Assembly (NCBI GenBank): GCA_051870875.1
Contig: JBJECG010000029.1
Location: 1-64,000 of the forward strand
From: Aphodosoma sp051870875
GTDB taxonomy: Bacteria; Bacteroidota; Bacteroidia; Bacteroidales; Paludibacteraceae
Direction of reading: 5' to 3'
DNA: 64,000 nucleotides
Positions 26,678 through 36,288 of this stretch are shown one piece after another (position 1 is the stretch's first letter; each line of letters begins with the position of its first letter). The position numbers and the translations under genes were made by a program. Under the pieces are notes generated by a model, which worked only from the letters and a program-made list of their open reading frames with translations, was not told the origin of the DNA and searched no databases.

Positions 26678-28447
26678 TTATCCGTTGTTTGACAAGTCGT
26701 TTATTTTTTCAGATATAATTTTCAGATCCAGTTTGAGATTCTTGATTTTTTGTTCCAAATCTCGTACCAACGTATTTTGTTTACTATTATTGTTTGAAAA
26801 AAATCCGATATTGTTTTCGTATGTGGCTATCTGTTGTTTCAGATTTTCATACTGACGGGTCAGCTTGTTCAAATCATTACCGAAAGAAAGTTGTGCTGAA
26901 CGTCGTTTTGAACGAAGCAGTCCGAATTTCTCATTTGTGGCTTCCTTGAAAGCTTTGTATACAGAATCTTTTTCTTTATATGGTACATGACCGATAACCT
27001 GATATTTGTCGGCAAGGTTTCTCAGATTGGAAAAATCATCATCATCATTACCTGTTAACTGATAGTTTTTGATAGCTTCTATAACTTCGTACTTCAATTG
27101 AAGGTTCTGCTGTTCTTCGTTTTTCTGTTGTTTCAGGTTTATCTCCTTTTGTGAGAAGAAATGGTCACATGCGGCCGTGAAACGTTGCCAGATGGCATCA
27201 CTGTATTTTTTTGCAACGGGTCCTATGGTTTTCCACTCTTTCTGAAGTGCTATAAGCTGGTTGGTGGCAGAAACCCATTGTGTGCTGTTTTTAAGTTGTT
27301 CGGCTTTTTCTACAAGTTTCTTTTTCTTGTCGTAATTGGCTTGCAACTCATCTTTGATTTTCTTGTAATATTCATTTTTTGCTTCAAAGAAAACATTGCA
27401 AGCCTGGCGGTAACGCTTGTAGAGTTTAGATACAACACGACGTTCTGTCGGTGTGACAGGACGGAATCTGACATTCGTTGCAATCACTTTTTCCGCTTCG
27501 TCTTCCCATTGTCTGTATGTTGTAAGGGCATCAAGTTTTATTGATTCGATATCAGTACAAATCTTCTCCAATTCGGCAGTCAGAACCTGTTCCTGTTCTT
27601 TAAGCTGTTCAAAAAAAGCCTGATGCTTGCGGTTTATGACCGAAGATGCGTCTTTGAATCTTGTCCATGTCTCTTCGCGCAACTCCCTGGCTATAGGGCC
27701 TATTTCACGCCATTTATCGTGAAGAAGTTGTAATGTTTTGAATGCTTTGACTATATCTTCCTCTTTTTGGAGTTCTTCGGCTTGGAAAATCAGATTGTAC
27801 TTTGCCTCCAGATTTTTCTTGAAATCATATTCACGAAGAGCAGCATTTATCTTTATCAAATCGTAAAATTGCTCTTGATAATAGTTATATTCTTTCCAAA
27901 TATCATTGACAACGGCAGCAGGTACCTGTCCGATATTTTTCCATTCAGCCTGTAGGTTACGGAATGTGGGAAGTGTCTCCGACAAATCATCCGTTGATGA
28001 TACCAATGCTTCCAATTGGCTGATGATTTCTTTTTTCTTTTGATAATTTGCTTCTTGTTCGGCTTCTATTCTTGCTTTATAAGCAGCACGTTTTTCCCGG
28101 TATATAGCCATTACAGCCTTATATTCTGCCTCTATAGAACTTGGTGTGTCTGTCTCATTTTCTGGTTGTCCGTTGTCGTTTCCGGCAGCAATTGTTTCAT
28201 CATCAGATTCCATTTCTCCCGAGGGCTGCCGGTTTTCACCGATTTCAGAGCCAAAAGAGGTATCACGTCCGGTTTTTTGTCTTTTATAGAAAAAGATTTT
28301 AATTAGTTCTACCTGATCCTTGATCGAACTGATTTCTTTGTTGTCAACAAGGTCACGCAAATAGTCTACAAGTTGTTCACGATTTAGCTCTGCAAAATTT
28401 GGAGTGTTCAAATTTTGTTCGTTAATAGTGGGGGTTTGTTCATCCAT
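26678..28447 (-). CDS. DUF349 repeat protein
   Basis: 589 residues, highly charged and helical. After an acidic N-terminal part (1-130) it carries about five DUF349 repeats of roughly 75 residues, recognisable by LQAEWKNIGQVP, LHDKWREIGPIA, LQKEWKTIGPVA and NLADKYQVIGHVP; the third repeat (around TYRQWEDEAEKV) is degenerate and lacks the IG motif. The C-terminal 80 residues form a coiled coil (QYENLKQQIATYENNIGFFS). DUF349 proteins are widespread in Bacteroidota and are thought to bind RNA or nucleoid components; a precise function is not known to me. It has its own -7 element and terminator. Confidence 0.88.
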   Translation of the reverse strand: MDEQTPTINEQNLNTPNFAELNREQLVDYLRDLVDNKEISSIKDQVELIKIFFYKRQKTGRDTSFGSEIGENRQPSGEMESDDETIAAGNDNGQPENETDTPSSIEAEYKAVMAIYREKRAAYKARIEAEQEANYQKKKEIISQLEALVSSTDDLSETLPTFRNLQAEWKNIGQVPAAVVNDIWKEYNYYQEQFYDLIKINAALREYDFKKNLEAKYNLIFQAEELQKEEDIVKAFKTLQLLHDKWREIGPIARELREETWTRFKDASSVINRKHQAFFEQLKEQEQVLTAELEKICTDIESIKLDALTTYRQWEDEAEKVIATNVRFRPVTPTERRVVSKLYKRYRQACNVFFEAKNEYYKKIKDELQANYDKKKKLVEKAEQLKNSTQWVSATNQLIALQKEWKTIGPVAKKYSDAIWQRFTAACDHFFSQKEINLKQQKNEEQQNLQLKYEVIEAIKNYQLTGNDDDDFSNLRNLADKYQVIGHVPYKEKDSVYKAFKEATNEKFGLLRSKRRSAQLSFGNDLNKLTRQYENLKQQIATYENNIGFFSNNNSKQNTLVRDLEQKIKNLKLDLKIISEKINDLSNNG

Positions 28448-28506
28448 AATAATTGAGGTTTATTAATCTATCGAGAAGAGTAGAATGTTGAATAGTTTTC
28501 AGGATA

Positions 28507-28514
28507 CAAAAGTA
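28507..28514 (-). promoter_or_regulatory. -7 element (TACTTTTG) for DUF349 gene
   Basis: TACTTTTG on the minus strand fits TAnnTTTG, about 60 bases upstream of the ATG at 28447; -33 element unclear. Confidence 0.4.
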
Positions 28515-28580
28515 CAAATTAAAATTGAAACAATAAATGTAATTTATGCTTTTCTATTAAGATTGAGTGTTTTATGACAA

Positions 28581-29783
28581 CTATATTGATTTAGCCTTTT
28601 TGGTTGTCAGCCGACCTATTGTCATGATATATAAATTGATGATTGGCAAAATGATATCGTACATCATTATGAGGATAGGATTGAATCCTGATTCTTTGTA
28701 GTAATGTGATGTCTTGTTGATAATAACTGTCTGGACCAGCAATTTGAGAAATACAGTTGTAATCGTGGCTGCCAATAGGTATGCAGACGAGTGAAACAGA
28801 GTTAGAAGCAAAACCGAAGAGAGCCAAAATATCCAACGTGCCAGAGGTTCAACAGATATGACCCATTTGCTCCGTCTGGTGTAATTGGTGTATGTGTACA
28901 GTAAAAGGTGTAGTTTCTGAAAATACCAATTGGCAAACGAGATTTTTGGTATTGTTATGGTTTTGGCTGCCAAAGACGGTTGAACAGCTGTGTTTTTTCG
29001 AGTAGCGAAATGATTTATAAACAGGGCATCATCACCAAATGCCACATGCAGATGTCCGGCAAATCCTTTATTATCCATAAAAAATGACTTCCGGTAAGAC
29101 ATGTTACGGCCAACTCCCATATATGGTTGGATATGAGATGCAATACCTATATATTTCATGGCTGTAACCAAAGTGTCTAATGCTATCATCTTGCTGACGA
29201 ATGAGTTTTTGTACTGCAGACAAGCCCCATATCCCAAAACAATATCAGTTTCAGGAGTGTATGCTTTTACAAGTTCTTCAATCCAATGTGGTGTATATGG
29301 GCGGCATCCTGTATCGGTAAAAATCAGGATGTCGTTTCTGGCTGCTTTTACGCCAATGGTAATAGCCAGCTTTTTGTGGGATATAATTCTTGTTTCATCT
29401 GGGATATGGGTTGTATACAGTCGTGGATATTGTTTTTGCAATGTAAGTACTGCGAGCGAAGTTTCTTCATCCATACGACCGTCATTTACCAATATCACTT
29501 CATAGTCGGGATACTGTTGTTCGAGTACAAGTGGTAGAAAATTACAAATATTTTCTGCATCGTATCGTGCATAAATGATGACTGACACACCAGGAAGGGC
29601 AGAAGTACCGGTTGTCTTGACAGCACTATCAGATGATGGGTTATGTTTTTTTGAATGTTTTTGTTTGTATTCGTATTGTAAAATGGAAGTATCTATAAGC
29701 AGGTAGTGGATCACTTCCACGACAGTTGTAATGGCCAAACAAACAGACAGTGAGTATATAATAATAGTATTTATTTCAAACAT
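28581..29783 (-). CDS. Membrane-bound family 2 glycosyltransferase
   Basis: 400 residues. One N-terminal membrane segment (about 5-28), then a GT-A domain: PGVSVIIYARYDAENICNFL, VILVNDGRMDEE, the metal-binding FTDTGCRPY (DxD-like), and GDDALFINH (acceptor-site Asp pair). Three or four membrane segments follow (about 300-390). This layout is common in processive or lipid-linked glycosyltransferases. The substrate is not readable. The gene is alone between DUF349 and DUF1015 genes. Confidence 0.85.
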   Translation of the reverse strand: MFEINTIIIYSLSVCLAITTVVEVIHYLLIDTSILQYEYKQKHSKKHNPSSDSAVKTTGTSALPGVSVIIYARYDAENICNFLPLVLEQQYPDYEVILVNDGRMDEETSLAVLTLQKQYPRLYTTHIPDETRIISHKKLAITIGVKAARNDILIFTDTGCRPYTPHWIEELVKAYTPETDIVLGYGACLQYKNSFVSKMIALDTLVTAMKYIGIASHIQPYMGVGRNMSYRKSFFMDNKGFAGHLHVAFGDDALFINHFATRKNTAVQPSLAAKTITIPKISFANWYFQKLHLLLYTYTNYTRRSKWVISVEPLARWIFWLSSVLLLTLFHSSAYLLAATITTVFLKLLVQTVIINKTSHYYKESGFNPILIMMYDIILPIINLYIMTIGRLTTKKAKSI

Positions 29784-29826
29784 AGTAACTTCCGTACATG
29801 TGCCGTTATTATCCTAAAAACAATCA

Positions 29827-29834
29827 CAAAGGTA
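29827..29834 (-). promoter_or_regulatory. -7 element (TACCTTTG) for glycosyltransferase gene
   Basis: TACCTTTG on the minus strand, about 44 bases upstream of the ATG at 29783; no TTG at the usual distance. Confidence 0.5.
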
Positions 29835-29921
29835 ATAATTTTTATTCAGATAAAGAGTATTACCAACGACTAAAGCAACCGACTGTAAAGCCAATGTTTT
29901 GCAGTTGTCCTATAATAAAAA

Positions 29922-29952
29922 GGCTATGCAGAATCATTTTTTCTGCATAGCC
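29922..29952 (-). terminator. Terminator of DUF1015 gene
   Basis: A perfect 12-bp stem (ggctatgcagaa / ttctgcatagcc) followed on the minus strand by CTTTTTATTATA, located 33 bases after the DUF1015 stop. Confidence 0.9.
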
Positions 29953-29984
29953 AATAAACGAAAAATGTACAGACTTTACGTAAA

Positions 29985-31232
29985 TCAATCATCGAGTTTG
30001 TGGATAATGATGCCTGAACGTAGTTTGGGTTCAAACCATGTAGTTTTCGGTGGCATGATATTTCCTGTGTCGGCAATGTCAATAATTTGTTGCATCGTTA
30101 CAGGGTAGAGAGCCAAGGCTACTTTCATTTCACCTGAATCAACACGCCGTTTCAACTCTTCAAGGCCACGGATACCTCCAACGAAATCAATGCGTTTGTC
30201 AGAACGCAGATCTTTAATTCCAAGAATCTGGTCAAGTATAAGATTTGATGAGATGGTTACGTCCAAAACTCCTATTGGATCGTTATCGTTATAAGTACCA
30301 GGTTTTGCTGTGAGTGAATACCATTTACCTCCAAGGTAGAGGCTGAAATTGTGTAATTTGGTCGGATGGTAAATTTCAGTTCCCTTTTCGACAATATCGA
30401 AATTTTTTGCAACTGCATCGAGGAACTGCCGTTCGGTCAAGCCGTTAAGGTCTTTTACAACGCGATTGTAGTCTATGATATTGAGTTGGTTGTCTGGGAA
30501 ACAAACAGCAAGGAAGTACATGTACTCTTCATTGCCTTTGTGATTTGGATTGTTGCGACGTTTCTCATCGCCAACCAAGGCTGCAGCAGCGGAACGATGG
30601 TGGCCGTCAGCGATATAGAATGCAGGAAGTTTGGCGAATAATTCGGTAATACGAGCGATGGTTTTTTCATCGTCAATAACCCAGAAATGGTGGCCGAATC
30701 CATCGGGAGCAACGAAATCGTATTCTGCAGGACCAGCTACAACTTTGCTTACAATCTGGTCTATTTCATCAATGTGCGGGTATGCGAAGAATACGGGTTC
30801 GATGTTGGCATTGTTGATTCGCACATGTTTCATGCGGTCTTCTTCTTTGTCTCGACGGGTAAGTTCGTGTTTTTTTATCTTGCCGGTCATATAGTCATCG
30901 ACATACGCACCTACACAAAGACCGTATTGGGTCTTGCCGTTCATTGTTTGTGCGTATACATAATAATTTTCCTTCTTGTCCTGTACCAACCAGCCTTTTT
31001 CCTGGAACTTTCTGAAGTTTTCCACGGCTTTGTCATATACTTTGGGGTCGTGTTCGTCTGTTCCGGCCGGGAAATCAATTTCCGGTTTAATGATATGATA
31101 AAGTGATTTCTCATTACCTTCAGCTTCTTTGCGAGCTTCTTCGGAGTTCAATACATCGTATGGACGGGATGCTACTTGTTCAACAAGATTTTTCGGGGGG
31201 CGTACACCCTTAAACGGTTTGATGGTTGCCAT
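29985..31232 (-). CDS. DUF1015 family protein
   Basis: 415 residues with the DUF1015 start (IKPFKGVRPPKNLVEQVASR) and conserved blocks SRPYDV, YVYAQTMNGKTQYGLC, HELTRRDKEEDRMKH, PEPVFFAYPH-like VEPVFFAYPHID and the strongly conserved IADGHHRSAAA. Function of the family is not established; in many bacteria it lies close to serine biosynthesis genes, which are not seen here. It has a full consensus promoter between recQ and itself, and its own terminator. Confidence 0.9.
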   Translation of the reverse strand: MATIKPFKGVRPPKNLVEQVASRPYDVLNSEEARKEAEGNEKSLYHIIKPEIDFPAGTDEHDPKVYDKAVENFRKFQEKGWLVQDKKENYYVYAQTMNGKTQYGLCVGAYVDDYMTGKIKKHELTRRDKEEDRMKHVRINNANIEPVFFAYPHIDEIDQIVSKVVAGPAEYDFVAPDGFGHHFWVIDDEKTIARITELFAKLPAFYIADGHHRSAAAALVGDEKRRNNPNHKGNEEYMYFLAVCFPDNQLNIIDYNRVVKDLNGLTERQFLDAVAKNFDIVEKGTEIYHPTKLHNFSLYLGGKWYSLTAKPGTYNDNDPIGVLDVTISSNLILDQILGIKDLRSDKRIDFVGGIRGLEELKRRVDSGEMKVALALYPVTMQQIIDIADTGNIMPPKTTWFEPKLRSGIIIHKLDD

Positions 31233-31296
31233 AGTAAATTAGTTGTTGTTATTTTGGTTTGATTGTTTTGTTATTACACATTGGTATTACAGCACG

Positions 31297-31327
31297 CAAA
31301 GTTACAATATTTTTTCAGACTATGCAA
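31297..31327 (-). promoter_or_regulatory. Promoter of DUF1015 gene
   Basis: TTG (31327-31325), 20-bp spacer, TAACTTTG (31304-31297) on the minus strand; leader about 61 bases. Confidence 0.7.
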
Positions 31328-31365
31328 TGTCACACAATGTCGCTGCCTTTTGATGTATTTCCAAG

Positions 31366-33552
31366 TCAATTCCCCATTTCAGAAATAAACTTAATGCGTA
31401 CCAGACGTACTTCTTCTTCACTATAGTCGTTTTCACCCAGATAACGCAGGGCATCTTGTATGTTGTCAGTTTGAGCTTCATTTTTAAAATAATCGAATAT
31501 CTCGTCGATTTGGTCTTCATCCATGATTTTATCAAGGAAATAATCGATATTCAATTTGGTACCGGAATAGACAATAGCCTCCATATCGTCGAGGACATCT
31601 CCGAAATCCATACCTTCGAATTGAGCCCATTCATCAAGTTCCTTTTTGTTGTCGATTGCTTGTATAATTGCCAATTTGCGCAATGATTTGTTTGGCATCA
31701 TGCGAACGCGCAAATCTTCAGGGCGTTCAATGTCATTTTCATTTACATGACGCCGTATTAAATCGACAAATTCCTGTCCGTAACGGTTGGCCTTACCTTC
31801 ACCTACTCCGGGAATGTTCTGCAATTCGTTGAGATTTACGGGGTATGTGGTAGCCATTGCTTCCAAAGACGGATCCTGAAATATGACAAACGGGGGGAGC
31901 TTGAGATCTTTTGCTATTTTTTTCCGCAGTTCTTTCAACATCGAAAACAATACCGGGTCAACAGCGCATGTACCGCCTGTATGCTGAGGTACGGATTCCG
32001 TTTCTTCAGTAAAATCGTTGTCTTTTGAAACTTTGAAAGAAGTCGGATTGCTGATAAATTTTTTCCCTGCTGCAGTTATTTTCAGTATGCCGTAGTTTTC
32101 TATTTCTTTATCTATGTATTTGCTGATAAGAGCTTGTCTTATAACAGCCGGGAGCAATTGCTTTTCTTCCTCAGATATGGAGTCGAAAGAATCCAGCTCA
32201 TTGAGTTTATAGGCTTTGACATCAGCACTTTCTTTACCAGACAAAACATCGGCAATAACATCAGCTTTGAATTTTTCTTTTGTAGCGACGATTGTTTCCA
32301 ATACGGCGCAAAGTAAATCTTTTGTTTCCACTTGTTTTTTAGGATTTAAACAGTTGTCACAATTTCCACAATTATCCGGTTCGTAGGTTTCGCCAAAATA
32401 ATTGAACAGTATCTTGCGCCGGCACATAGATGATTCTGCATAAGCAGCAGTTTCAAGCAACAGCTGGCGCCCGATTTCCTGTTCACTGATCGGTTTGCCT
32501 TGTGAGAATTTCTCTAATTTTTCGAGGTCTTTTTTACTGTAAAAGGCAATACAATTGCCTTCTCCGCCATCCCGCCCGGCCCTCCCGGTTTCCTGGTAGT
32601 AACCTTCAAGTGATTTTGGAATGTCGTAGTGTATCACATAACGGACATCAGGTTTGTCTATACCCATACCGAATGCTATTGTAGCCACGATAACTTTGGT
32701 TTTTTCCATCAAAAATTTGTCCTGATTTTCACTGCGGAGAGCAGAATCCATACCGGCATGATATGGCAGAGCCGATATGCCGTTAATAATGAGTATATTC
32801 GCCAAATCTTCCACTTTCTGACGACTCAGGCAGTATATGATCCCTGATTTTCCAGGCTGGCTTTTTATGTATTTAATAATTTCTTTTTCTACGTTTTCTG
32901 TTTTCGGACGTATTTCGTAGTAGAGATTCGGACGGTTGAATGATGACTTAAACAGTGTGGCATCTGTCATACCCAGTGTTTTTTGAATGTCATGTTGCAC
33001 TTTAGGCGTAGCCGTAGCTGTAAGCGCAATGACCGGAGCATTGCCTATGGCATTGATTATTGGACGTACACGCCTATATTCTGGGCGGAAATCGTGTCCC
33101 CATTCCGATATGCAATGTGCTTCATCAATAGCATAGAATGATATCTTCACACTTCGCAGGAATGTCATATTTTCTTCTTTGTTAAGCGATTCCGGTGCGA
33201 CGTACAATATCTTGGTACGGCCGCTTTTGATGTCTGACTTCACATCCTCAATGGCCATCCTGGTAAGCGATGAATTGAGGAAGTGGGCTATAGAATCATC
33301 ATCGGCAAAACGACGCATGGCATCAACTTGATTTTTCATCAAAGCTATCAGAGGAGATATGACTATCGCCGTACCTTCCATAAGCAAAGCTGGAAGCTGG
33401 TAACACAATGACTTGCCTCCTCCGGTAGGCATCAGTACAAATGTATCCTTGCCGTCAAGAATATTTTGGATAATTTCTTCCTGATTACCCTTGAATGTAT
33501 CAAAGCCAAAATATTTTTTGAGTGCAGTGGTGAGAAGTGTCTGTTTTACCAT
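31366..33552 (-). CDS. recQ: ATP-dependent DNA helicase RecQ
   Basis: 728 residues from the ATG at 33552. Motifs in order: FKGNQEEIIQNILDGKDTFV (Q motif and motif 0), PTGGGKSLCYQLPAL (Walker A), DEAHCISEWGHDFRPEY (DEAH), TATATPKV, QETGRAGRDG (motif VI), the RecQ zinc site (CRRKILFNYFGE...CGNCDNC), winged-helix, and an HRDC domain (about 525-600, DPSLEAMATTYP). A further helical C-terminal extension of about 120 acidic residues is typical of Bacteroidota RecQ. It unwinds recombination and replication intermediates 3'-5'. Single-gene unit with its own promoter. Confidence 0.95.
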   Translation of the reverse strand: MVKQTLLTTALKKYFGFDTFKGNQEEIIQNILDGKDTFVLMPTGGGKSLCYQLPALLMEGTAIVISPLIALMKNQVDAMRRFADDDSIAHFLNSSLTRMAIEDVKSDIKSGRTKILYVAPESLNKEENMTFLRSVKISFYAIDEAHCISEWGHDFRPEYRRVRPIINAIGNAPVIALTATATPKVQHDIQKTLGMTDATLFKSSFNRPNLYYEIRPKTENVEKEIIKYIKSQPGKSGIIYCLSRQKVEDLANILIINGISALPYHAGMDSALRSENQDKFLMEKTKVIVATIAFGMGIDKPDVRYVIHYDIPKSLEGYYQETGRAGRDGGEGNCIAFYSKKDLEKLEKFSQGKPISEQEIGRQLLLETAAYAESSMCRRKILFNYFGETYEPDNCGNCDNCLNPKKQVETKDLLCAVLETIVATKEKFKADVIADVLSGKESADVKAYKLNELDSFDSISEEEKQLLPAVIRQALISKYIDKEIENYGILKITAAGKKFISNPTSFKVSKDNDFTEETESVPQHTGGTCAVDPVLFSMLKELRKKIAKDLKLPPFVIFQDPSLEAMATTYPVNLNELQNIPGVGEGKANRYGQEFVDLIRRHVNENDIERPEDLRVRMMPNKSLRKLAIIQAIDNKKELDEWAQFEGMDFGDVLDDMEAIVYSGTKLNIDYFLDKIMDEDQIDEIFDYFKNEAQTDNIQDALRYLGENDYSEEEVRLVRIKFISEMGN

Positions 33553-33598
33553 AGCTTTAGTTTTTTGTGGCACTCTATGATATGCCTGTTTCCAAATA

Positions 33599-33631
33599 CA
33601 AATTTATACTCTTTTGTCGATATAATCCAAA
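33599..33631 (-). promoter_or_regulatory. Promoter of recQ
   Basis: TTTG (33631-33628), 21-bp spacer and TAAATTTG (33606-33599) on the minus strand; leader about 43 bases. Confidence 0.55.
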
Positions 33632-34029
33632 TATTTTTTGATGAAATTGTCGCTTTTTCCATAATTGTGTTGTTAATATCATATTATATCATTGAATCAT
33701 AGTGTGATATATGCTAATTTTGTTGGGCGAAATTGCCGGCAATGTTTGTCTCGGATAAATGTTTTCAGCATGTGTATTTTTAGGTGTACCAAAATTTGGG
33801 TATGGTTATGGCAACCGGTATGGTTTCTTTGTTGCGGAGGTTACCTATGATGGTCTTTTTGTTATTTATCAGAGATAAATTCGATGAATACAGTGTGCGC
33901 GTCATATTTTATTTTCTGTCTGTAACTTTTTCGCAGAAACGTTCTTTGGAAACTTTTGAAATACGCTTGTTTTGTTTTTTTGAGATTTTATTTAGTGCAA
34001 TATAAGTCTGCCGTATGCAATAAATATAT
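33632..34029. other. Intergenic region between divergent recQ and porin genes
   Basis: About 400 AT-rich bases. A short frame on the plus strand (33784-34005) begins with a non-ATG codon and has no features of a protein that I trust. I see only weak inverted repeats around 33680-33710 (atatcatattatat ... agtgtgatat). Nothing else is supported. Confidence 0.4.
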
Positions 34030-34037
34030 TACCTTTG
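34030..34037 (+). promoter_or_regulatory. -7 element (TACCTTTG) for putative porin
   Basis: TACCTTTG lies eight bases before the ATG at 34046, so transcription would start about five bases before the start codon. No TTG at the standard distance. Confidence 0.5.
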
Positions 34038-34045
34038 TAACTTGT

Positions 34046-35989
34046 ATGAAAAAAATATTGATTCTGTTGATATTGTCTGTGTATTGTACAGGCTTTGCCA
34101 TGTCACAAGGTCGTAGTTTGCCTACGGTACAGCCCCAAAAGGATACTGTAAAAATTGATATACGGGTTTGGCAGATTGACGGTCGTTACGGTGAAGCTGA
34201 TACTGTAATGATTGATACTGTTGTAGCGAGCTATCAGGACAATACCCCTGTCAATAATTACAGTATAGCTAATTCGTGGAATGGTAATTTGGGGAGTCCG
34301 GTAGAATCAAAAATATTTTTTGACCGTAGTGACAATCCTTATGAAAATATGTTTGCGCGAGCTTATAGACCGTACATTATACTGCCGGAGGATGTAAGAT
34401 ACTACAATACACGCAAGCCTTTTTCGCAACTTGTATATCGCTCGGCATTCCCTTCACATCGTGAAGAGGACAACCTGCGAGTCATGCTGACTTTCAATGC
34501 CAACAAAAGAGTCAATGTCGGTGGATTGTGTAATTTTATTTACGGTCGCGGACAATACCAATACCAGTCTTCACAAATGCTTACAGGTGGTTTCTGGACA
34601 ACTTATGGAGGTGACCAATATCAATTGAACGCCTCTGTAATGTTCAATTCATTCAAAAACCGTGAAAACGGCGGCATAATAGACAACAATTACATTATCA
34701 ATCCTGAAGCTGTAATTGGAACAAATACCATACAAGCCAATAATATTCCGGTAAATATGGATCAGACCCAATCCGAGTATCGTAATTTCGTATATCATTT
34801 GAACCATAGATATAATATCGGACGATATATAGATGTCAGGCAAACCGATGATACTGCTGTCACTTCAGCTTTTCAACCTATCATTTCCATCATACATACT
34901 TTCAGGGCTGAAGATGTCCGCAGAAAATACAAGGAAACAGATTCGATACTAAATAATTTCTATTTGAACAATTATTACTCCGGACGATATTCTTCAGATT
35001 CCACAGCATATTGGTCTATACGCAACACAATAGCGGTGTCATTGAATGAAAAATTCAATTCATTAATGAAGTTTGGTTTGGCAGCTTTTGTAGAATATGA
35101 CGTAAGACACTATGGTATAGGATATGATTCTATCACTGTACACAGGCAGTTACAGCACAATCTGAAAGTTGGAGGCTTATTGTCCAAACGAGAAGGACGG
35201 TACATCAAATATAATGTTGACGGAGAGGTATTTTTAGTCGGACCCCATATAGGTGAATTCGATGTAAAAGGGAATCTTGTCGGTTTGTTCAATATTGCCA
35301 AAGAGCCTGTAACAGTATCTGCCGGAGCGAAATTCCAGTTATATTCCACTTTCGAGGAGTATAAAGATTATTATAGCAATCATTTCCGGTGGGACAGTCT
35401 GGAATATAAGAAACAAATTTCCTTGGATATCCACGGTCGTATATCGCTTCCCAAACGCAATACTTCGCTTGGCGTACAGTTTCGTAATATTACGAACTAT
35501 GTGTACCTTGACGAAGCAGCCATACCTCAACAGTATGGTGCCAATATACAGGTTTTGGCTGTTGATCTGACAACTCAAATCAAGATGTGGCGTTTTTATC
35601 TGGATGCCAAAGCAGTGTACCAATTAACAAGTAATCGTGACATATTACCGCTACCGGATGTAGCCTTATATGGTAATTTTTATTATAAAGATTTGTTTTT
35701 CAAAGTACTGACTGTGCAATTAGGTGTATCAGTACGTTATCACACTGCTTATTACGGAAATGTGTGGATGCCGGCCTTAGGACAATTCCATCTACAACGG
35801 GAATTGAAAGTCGGCAATTACCCAGAAATGAACGTATATGCAAATTTTCATTTGAAAACGGTGCGTTTCTTTGTTCAGTATTACCACTGGAACAAAGGTC
35901 TTTTTGGTAAGTCATACCTTTCCATGCCAGGTTATCCAATCAACCCCGGCACTTTCCAATTCGGCCTATCCTGGAACTTCTGGAATTAA
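34046..35989 (+). CDS. Putative porin (outer-membrane beta-barrel)
   Basis: 647 residues from the ATG at 34046, where a good signal peptide begins (MKKILILLILSVYCTGFAMS, then Q). The mature part is rich in aromatic residues and alternating beta strands, with KIFFDRSDNPYENMFARAYR and a C-terminal strand ending FGLSWNFWN, as expected for recognition by the Bam machinery. I assign it to the Bacteroidota 'putative porin' family (Porin_10-like) by general pattern. Substrate unknown. It is a single-gene unit on the plus strand ended by the long palindrome at 36220. Confidence 0.82.
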   Translation: MKKILILLILSVYCTGFAMSQGRSLPTVQPQKDTVKIDIRVWQIDGRYGEADTVMIDTVVASYQDNTPVNNYSIANSWNGNLGSPVESKIFFDRSDNPYENMFARAYRPYIILPEDVRYYNTRKPFSQLVYRSAFPSHREEDNLRVMLTFNANKRVNVGGLCNFIYGRGQYQYQSSQMLTGGFWTTYGGDQYQLNASVMFNSFKNRENGGIIDNNYIINPEAVIGTNTIQANNIPVNMDQTQSEYRNFVYHLNHRYNIGRYIDVRQTDDTAVTSAFQPIISIIHTFRAEDVRRKYKETDSILNNFYLNNYYSGRYSSDSTAYWSIRNTIAVSLNEKFNSLMKFGLAAFVEYDVRHYGIGYDSITVHRQLQHNLKVGGLLSKREGRYIKYNVDGEVFLVGPHIGEFDVKGNLVGLFNIAKEPVTVSAGAKFQLYSTFEEYKDYYSNHFRWDSLEYKKQISLDIHGRISLPKRNTSLGVQFRNITNYVYLDEAAIPQQYGANIQVLAVDLTTQIKMWRFYLDAKAVYQLTSNRDILPLPDVALYGNFYYKDLFFKVLTVQLGVSVRYHTAYYGNVWMPALGQFHLQRELKVGNYPEMNVYANFHLKTVRFFVQYYHWNKGLFGKSYLSMPGYPINPGTFQFGLSWNFWN

Positions 35990-36219
35990 TTGCAAACCAA
36001 TCCATGATATCGGAATCATATAATTTTGATATTTAAGACTCGGACTGGAGTTGAAAACGTACTGAAATCTGTACCGACAAGCACAAAATGCGCATTCATT
36101 TATGAACGTCAAAAACTTGGAGTAATATTACACCGGTTATGGATTTTCACATGAAAACTTTAGAATCAATATTTGTCAATGAATAATTTTAGCACAATGT
36201 AATTTTGATCGTAAACGAA

Positions 36220-36269
36220 AAACAAGACGGCGGAATGATAGTTTGACGTATCATTCCGCCGTCTTGTTT
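36220..36269. terminator. Perfect 21-bp palindrome between porin and ald
   Basis: Arms 36220-36240 and 36249-36269 are perfect inverted repeats with an eight-base loop. On the minus strand a T run follows, ending ald 20 bases after its stop; it may also end porin transcripts arriving from the left. Confidence 0.8.
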
Positions 36270-36288
36270 ATGTGCAAATGTCCAGTTT

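Noticed and set aside
33784..34005. Plus-strand frame upstream of the porin
   Set aside because: Non-ATG start, ends just before the porin promoter, no protein features.
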